A model generated the notes under the pieces. That model saw only the letters and a program-made list of their open reading frames with translations, was not told the DNA's origin and did not search any database. A DNA stretch of 7,916 nt from Actinomycetota bacterium (GTDB lineage: Bacteria > Actinomycetota > Thermoleophilia > Gaiellales > Gaiellaceae), in NCBI GenBank assembly GCA_005885085.1, contig VAXY01000092.1, positions 1-7,916 of the forward strand, given 5' to 3'. Below are positions 6,322 through 7,916 of the stretch, one piece after another (the stretch's first letter is position 1; every line of letters starts with the position of its first letter). The translations under genes and the position numbers were made by a program.

Positions 6322-6545
6322 ATGCGTCTCAAAGTCCTCCTGCTCCTGTGCCTGTGCGCCGCCGGTTTCGCAGTTGCGCTCGCGCTCGGAGGTGCGCACG
6401 CTGATGGCGTCGCGTCGCCGCAGCGCGCATCTGCATGCAGTTCAGGCTATGTCGCCGCGATCATCGGCGGCGAGCACAAGTGACACCATGCCGGTGAGTT
6501 CTGCGCCGTCCAGTACCAAGCGGATTAAGAGCGTTACGGCTTCAG
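6322..6545 (+). pseudogene. Broken 5' part of the secreted HNH-like gene
   Basis: ATG 6322 opens a clear signal peptide (R2, K4, hydrophobic run at about 5-22, A-H-A near 25-27) leading to a Cys-containing module: A-C-S-S-G-Y-V-A-A-I-I-G-G-E-H-K. TGA (6481-6483) then interrupts the frame, yet the same frame continues sensibly as H-H-A-G-E-F-C-A-V-Q-Y-Q-A-D, meets TAA (6526-6528), and continues as E-R-Y-G-F-S-C-L-N-G-R-L-Q. From memory, related actinobacterial modules carry Cys at the TGA position and Tyr at the TAA position. Soon after, the reading frame must change by one base to enter the Ser/Thr linker and HNH-like domain. This is either a pseudogene or a gene hit by sequence errors. Both stops are explained by single C-to-A changes (TGC to TGA, TAC to TAA). 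Confidence 0.6.
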
Positions 6546-7064
6546 TTGCCTCAACGGGCGCCTACAGTTTTTCGCCGCACAGGCGCGACAGTGTCCAGCA
6601 CAAGCACGACGACAACATCAACTGTCGCAGACACGTACCGGCCGCTACCACGGACGGAGACTCTCCGCTGCCTCGTGCACGGCGGACTACCGGACAGCGC
6701 GTGTACACCGGGAGCCGTGTTCGTCGACGTGACGGCGGCGACTGTGTGCACGCCTGGCTTCTCCGCTTCGGTACGGAACGTCCCCGCGAGCGAAAAACGA
6801 GCCGTCTACGCCGAGTACGGCACTAGGAAGCATCGCCGCGGCCAGTACGAGGCCGACCACTTGATCAGTCTCGAACTCGGCGGCTCGAATGCGATCGCGA
6901 ATCTCTGGCCGGAGGCGGCGCGGCCTCGGCCGGGATTTCACGAAAAGGATTCCTTGGAGAACTCCTTACATGCCGAGGTCTGCGGCGGGTCGATGACGCT
7001 TGCAGATGCACAACGAGTTATCGCGACAGACTGGTTGACCGCGTACAAGATGGTTCATCCTTAA
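6546..7064 (+). CDS. HNH-like nuclease-domain protein (open 3' part of a longer secreted gene)
   Basis: The open frame of 172 codons starts at a TTG with no ribosome binding site, so the apparent start is probably an artefact and the true gene begins at 6322. A Ser/Thr linker (about residues 14-27) leads to a domain with C42, C53 and C68, then Y-E-A-D104-H105-L-I-S-L-E-L-G-G-S-N115-A-I-A-N119-L-W-P. This resembles the beta-beta-alpha metal core of HNH endonucleases (D-H, G-G-x-N, N-L). A following F-H132-E-K-D could supply the last metal ligand. C146 and a helix ending at about residue 168 close the domain. Secreted actinobacterial relatives with this D-H-L-I-S-L-E-L-G-G-S-N motif are known to me only as hypothetical or HNH-like proteins; nuclease activity is inferred. 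A cupin gene follows on the same strand, about 70 bases on. Confidence 0.68.
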   Translation: MPQRAPTVFRRTGATVSSTSTTTTSTVADTYRPLPRTETLRCLVHGGLPDSACTPGAVFVDVTAATVCTPGFSASVRNVPASEKRAVYAEYGTRKHRRGQYEADHLISLELGGSNAIANLWPEAARPRPGFHEKDSLENSLHAEVCGGSMTLADAQRVIATDWLTAYKMVHP

Positions 7065-7135
7065 AGCTGCCAGACGATGTGTGGCCAGCGGATTCCGTAG
7101 CGCACCGACCAACGGTTACGGCAGGCTTCGAGATC

Positions 7136-7723
7136 ATGGTTCCCGAGGCGAAACTGGAGCAGACCAAACATGGGCTCGTCTCGAAGGGCGAGGGATGGTT
7201 CGTCCTCAACCTGCGCGACGCCGTCTGGCGTCACGCCGACGGTCGTGGCGCGGTCTGCCTCGCCGCAGATGATTTCGAAGGCGAGCGGCAATTCGAACAG
7301 CTCGGCGTCAATCCGTTCGTGCTCGGGCCGGGCGAGCCGATGTCCCTGTACCACTGGGAGGCGGATGAGGAGGGTTTTCTCGTCGTCTCGGGGGAAGCAG
7401 TTCTGATCATCGAAGGCGAGGAGCGGCACTTGCGCGCGTGGGACTTCGTGCATTGCCCGCCGAACGCGAGGCACGTGATCGTCGGGGCAGCAAGGGGTCC
7501 GTGCCTCGTGATCGCGATCGGCGCACGCGAACGCGACCGCCTCGGCTTCACGGTCGCCGAAGTCGCGAAGCGCCACGGTGCGAGTGTCGAGGAGGACACG
7601 ACGGATGGTGGGGCCGCGTACGCCCCGATCCCGCGCCGCGAGCCGACCGCATACCGCGAGGGCTGGCTTCCCGAGTGTCGCTCGTCGTTCCCTGAGATCA
7701 GCGGCGGACAGTCAGGTGCTTGA
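7136..7723 (+). CDS. Cupin-domain protein
   Basis: This 195-residue single-cupin protein matches a conserved actinobacterial type (recalled, not searched): L-E-Q-T-K-H-G-L-V-x-K-G-E-G-W-F-V-L-N near the start, then the cupin barrel. Motif 1 is Y-H73-W-E75-A-D-E-E79-G-F-L-V-V-S-G and motif 2 is C-P-P-N-A-R-H113-V-I-V-G. H73, E75 or E79, and H113 are the likely metal ligands; the usual HxH is HxE here. The C-terminus keeps the family's V-E-E-x-T-T-D and R-R-E-P-T-x-Y-R-E-G-W-L-P. Substrate unknown; such proteins are usually cytoplasmic metal-binding enzymes or sugar-type binders. I chose ATG 7136 because family members begin just before L-E-Q-T; the frame stays open upstream to GTG 7079, but those 19 residues look non-coding. 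No clear Shine-Dalgarno is seen. A terminator-like hairpin follows, and the 3' end overlaps the convergent gene by 26 bases. Confidence 0.87.
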   Translation: MVPEAKLEQTKHGLVSKGEGWFVLNLRDAVWRHADGRGAVCLAADDFEGERQFEQLGVNPFVLGPGEPMSLYHWEADEEGFLVVSGEAVLIIEGEERHLRAWDFVHCPPNARHVIVGAARGPCLVIAIGARERDRLGFTVAEVAKRHGASVEEDTTDGGAAYAPIPRREPTAYREGWLPECRSSFPEISGGQSGA

Positions 7724-7916
7724 GGAAGCCGAGATTGCCGCCTCCGCAGCGGCCGGTGACCCCGTACCGGCCGGGCCTTTTCGTGGCCGGAATTCTCGTC
7801 GTGACGCGGAAGGAACCACCGTATTTGACCCTGGCGAGGACGGCGGGCACGCCTGCGAAGTCATGGGTGTGCACGAACGCTCGCGAGAGGATGACGACCA
7901 TGTTTCCGACCGCACA
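7698..7916 (-). CDS. C-terminal end of a probable surface or secreted Ig-like protein (partial)
   Basis: A minus-strand frame is open from the right edge to TGA at 7700-7698, about 72 codons. ATG 7901 is in frame, but the frame runs on past it to the edge, so I treat it as the 3' end of a longer gene. The sequence has a bacterial Ig-like or surface-repeat ending: G-V-P-A-V-L-A-R-V, G-G-S-F-R-V-T-T-R-I-P-A, R-P-G-R-Y-G-V-T-G-R-C-G-G-G-N-L-G, and L-T-V-R-R. The pattern 'GSF-x-IPA-x-PGxYxVxGRC' is common at the C-termini of exported actinobacterial proteins with beta-sandwich domains. The partner of the single Cys in G-R-C-G-G-G lies beyond or near the edge. It converges on the cupin gene and overlaps its last codons, so both are probably real with tightly packed ends. 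Confidence 0.6.
   Translation of the reverse strand, partial: CAVGNMVVILSRAFVHTHDFAGVPAVLARVKYGGSFRVTTRIPATKRPGRYGVTGRCGGGNLGFLKHLTVRR
7751..7782 (+). terminator. Terminator-like hairpin after the cupin gene
   Basis: GGCCGGT (7751-7757) and ACCGGCC (7766-7772) form a perfect 7-bp stem with an 8-base loop, followed by GGGCCTTTTC with a run of four T. It starts 27 bases after the cupin stop codon, so it fits an intrinsic terminator on the plus strand. It lies within the convergent minus-strand coding region, as often happens with overlapping convergent genes. Confidence 0.5.

Noticed and set aside
6562..6575. Programmed -1 frameshift at the T run in the HNH-like gene
   Set aside because: The codons CAG TTT TTC do not form a proper X-XXY-YYZ slippery site, and two stop codons upstream in the same frame would prevent ribosomes from reaching it.
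6302..6826. Plus-strand 174-codon frame across the start of the HNH-like gene
   Set aside because: It has low-complexity Ser/Arg composition. The signal peptide and Cys module belong to the frame from 6322, and the HNH-like domain to the frame from 6546.
7079..7135. Upstream GTG 7079 as the cupin start
   Set aside because: The 19 extra residues do not resemble the family N-terminus, and ATG 7136 sits where related proteins begin.

Overview
The window looks like chromosomal DNA from a high-GC actinomycete. The mix of families suggests the class Thermoleophilia (Solirubrobacterales or Gaiellales type): a large ATP-binding LuxR regulator, a DUF4242-like small protein, an MFS carrier fused to a cyclic-nucleotide domain, and a cupin of a type I associate with that class. 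The taxon is an inference from remembered families, not from a marker gene. There is no rRNA, tRNA, CRISPR array, transposase or integrase.

Left and centre (1-5889) are read entirely on the minus strand. Right to left, a likely operon runs from a 950-residue LAL/LuxR-type regulator (5889-3037) through a DUF4242-like small protein (2970-2638) to a secreted protein of unknown function (2641-2057). The last two overlap by ATGA, and the secreted gene has a strong ribosome binding site. The operon ends in two strong hairpins (1991-1917). A separate minus-strand gene then encodes an MFS transporter with a C-terminal cyclic-nucleotide-binding domain (1785-73).

The right part (5890-7916) is mixed. 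A 430-base stretch without a clear gene holds one copy of a dispersed repeat and some coding-like scraps. Then comes a plus-strand gene for a secreted protein with a Cys-rich module, a Ser/Thr linker and an HNH-like domain. It is broken near its start by an in-frame TGA, an in-frame TAA and a frame change, and only the last 172 codons are open. A plus-strand cupin gene follows, ending in a plausible terminator. The C-terminal end of a minus-strand secreted or surface protein runs off the right edge and overlaps the cupin gene tail to tail.

The most notable unexplained signal is a ~30-bp repeat present three times in the same orientation (31-61, 1876-1905, 5948-5977), always between genes. It marks both ends of the MFS unit and both ends of the regulator operon. 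Read on the minus strand, the second and third copies lie 60-115 bases upstream of a gene start. It may be a regulator binding site or a small dispersed repeat family; the window alone cannot decide.
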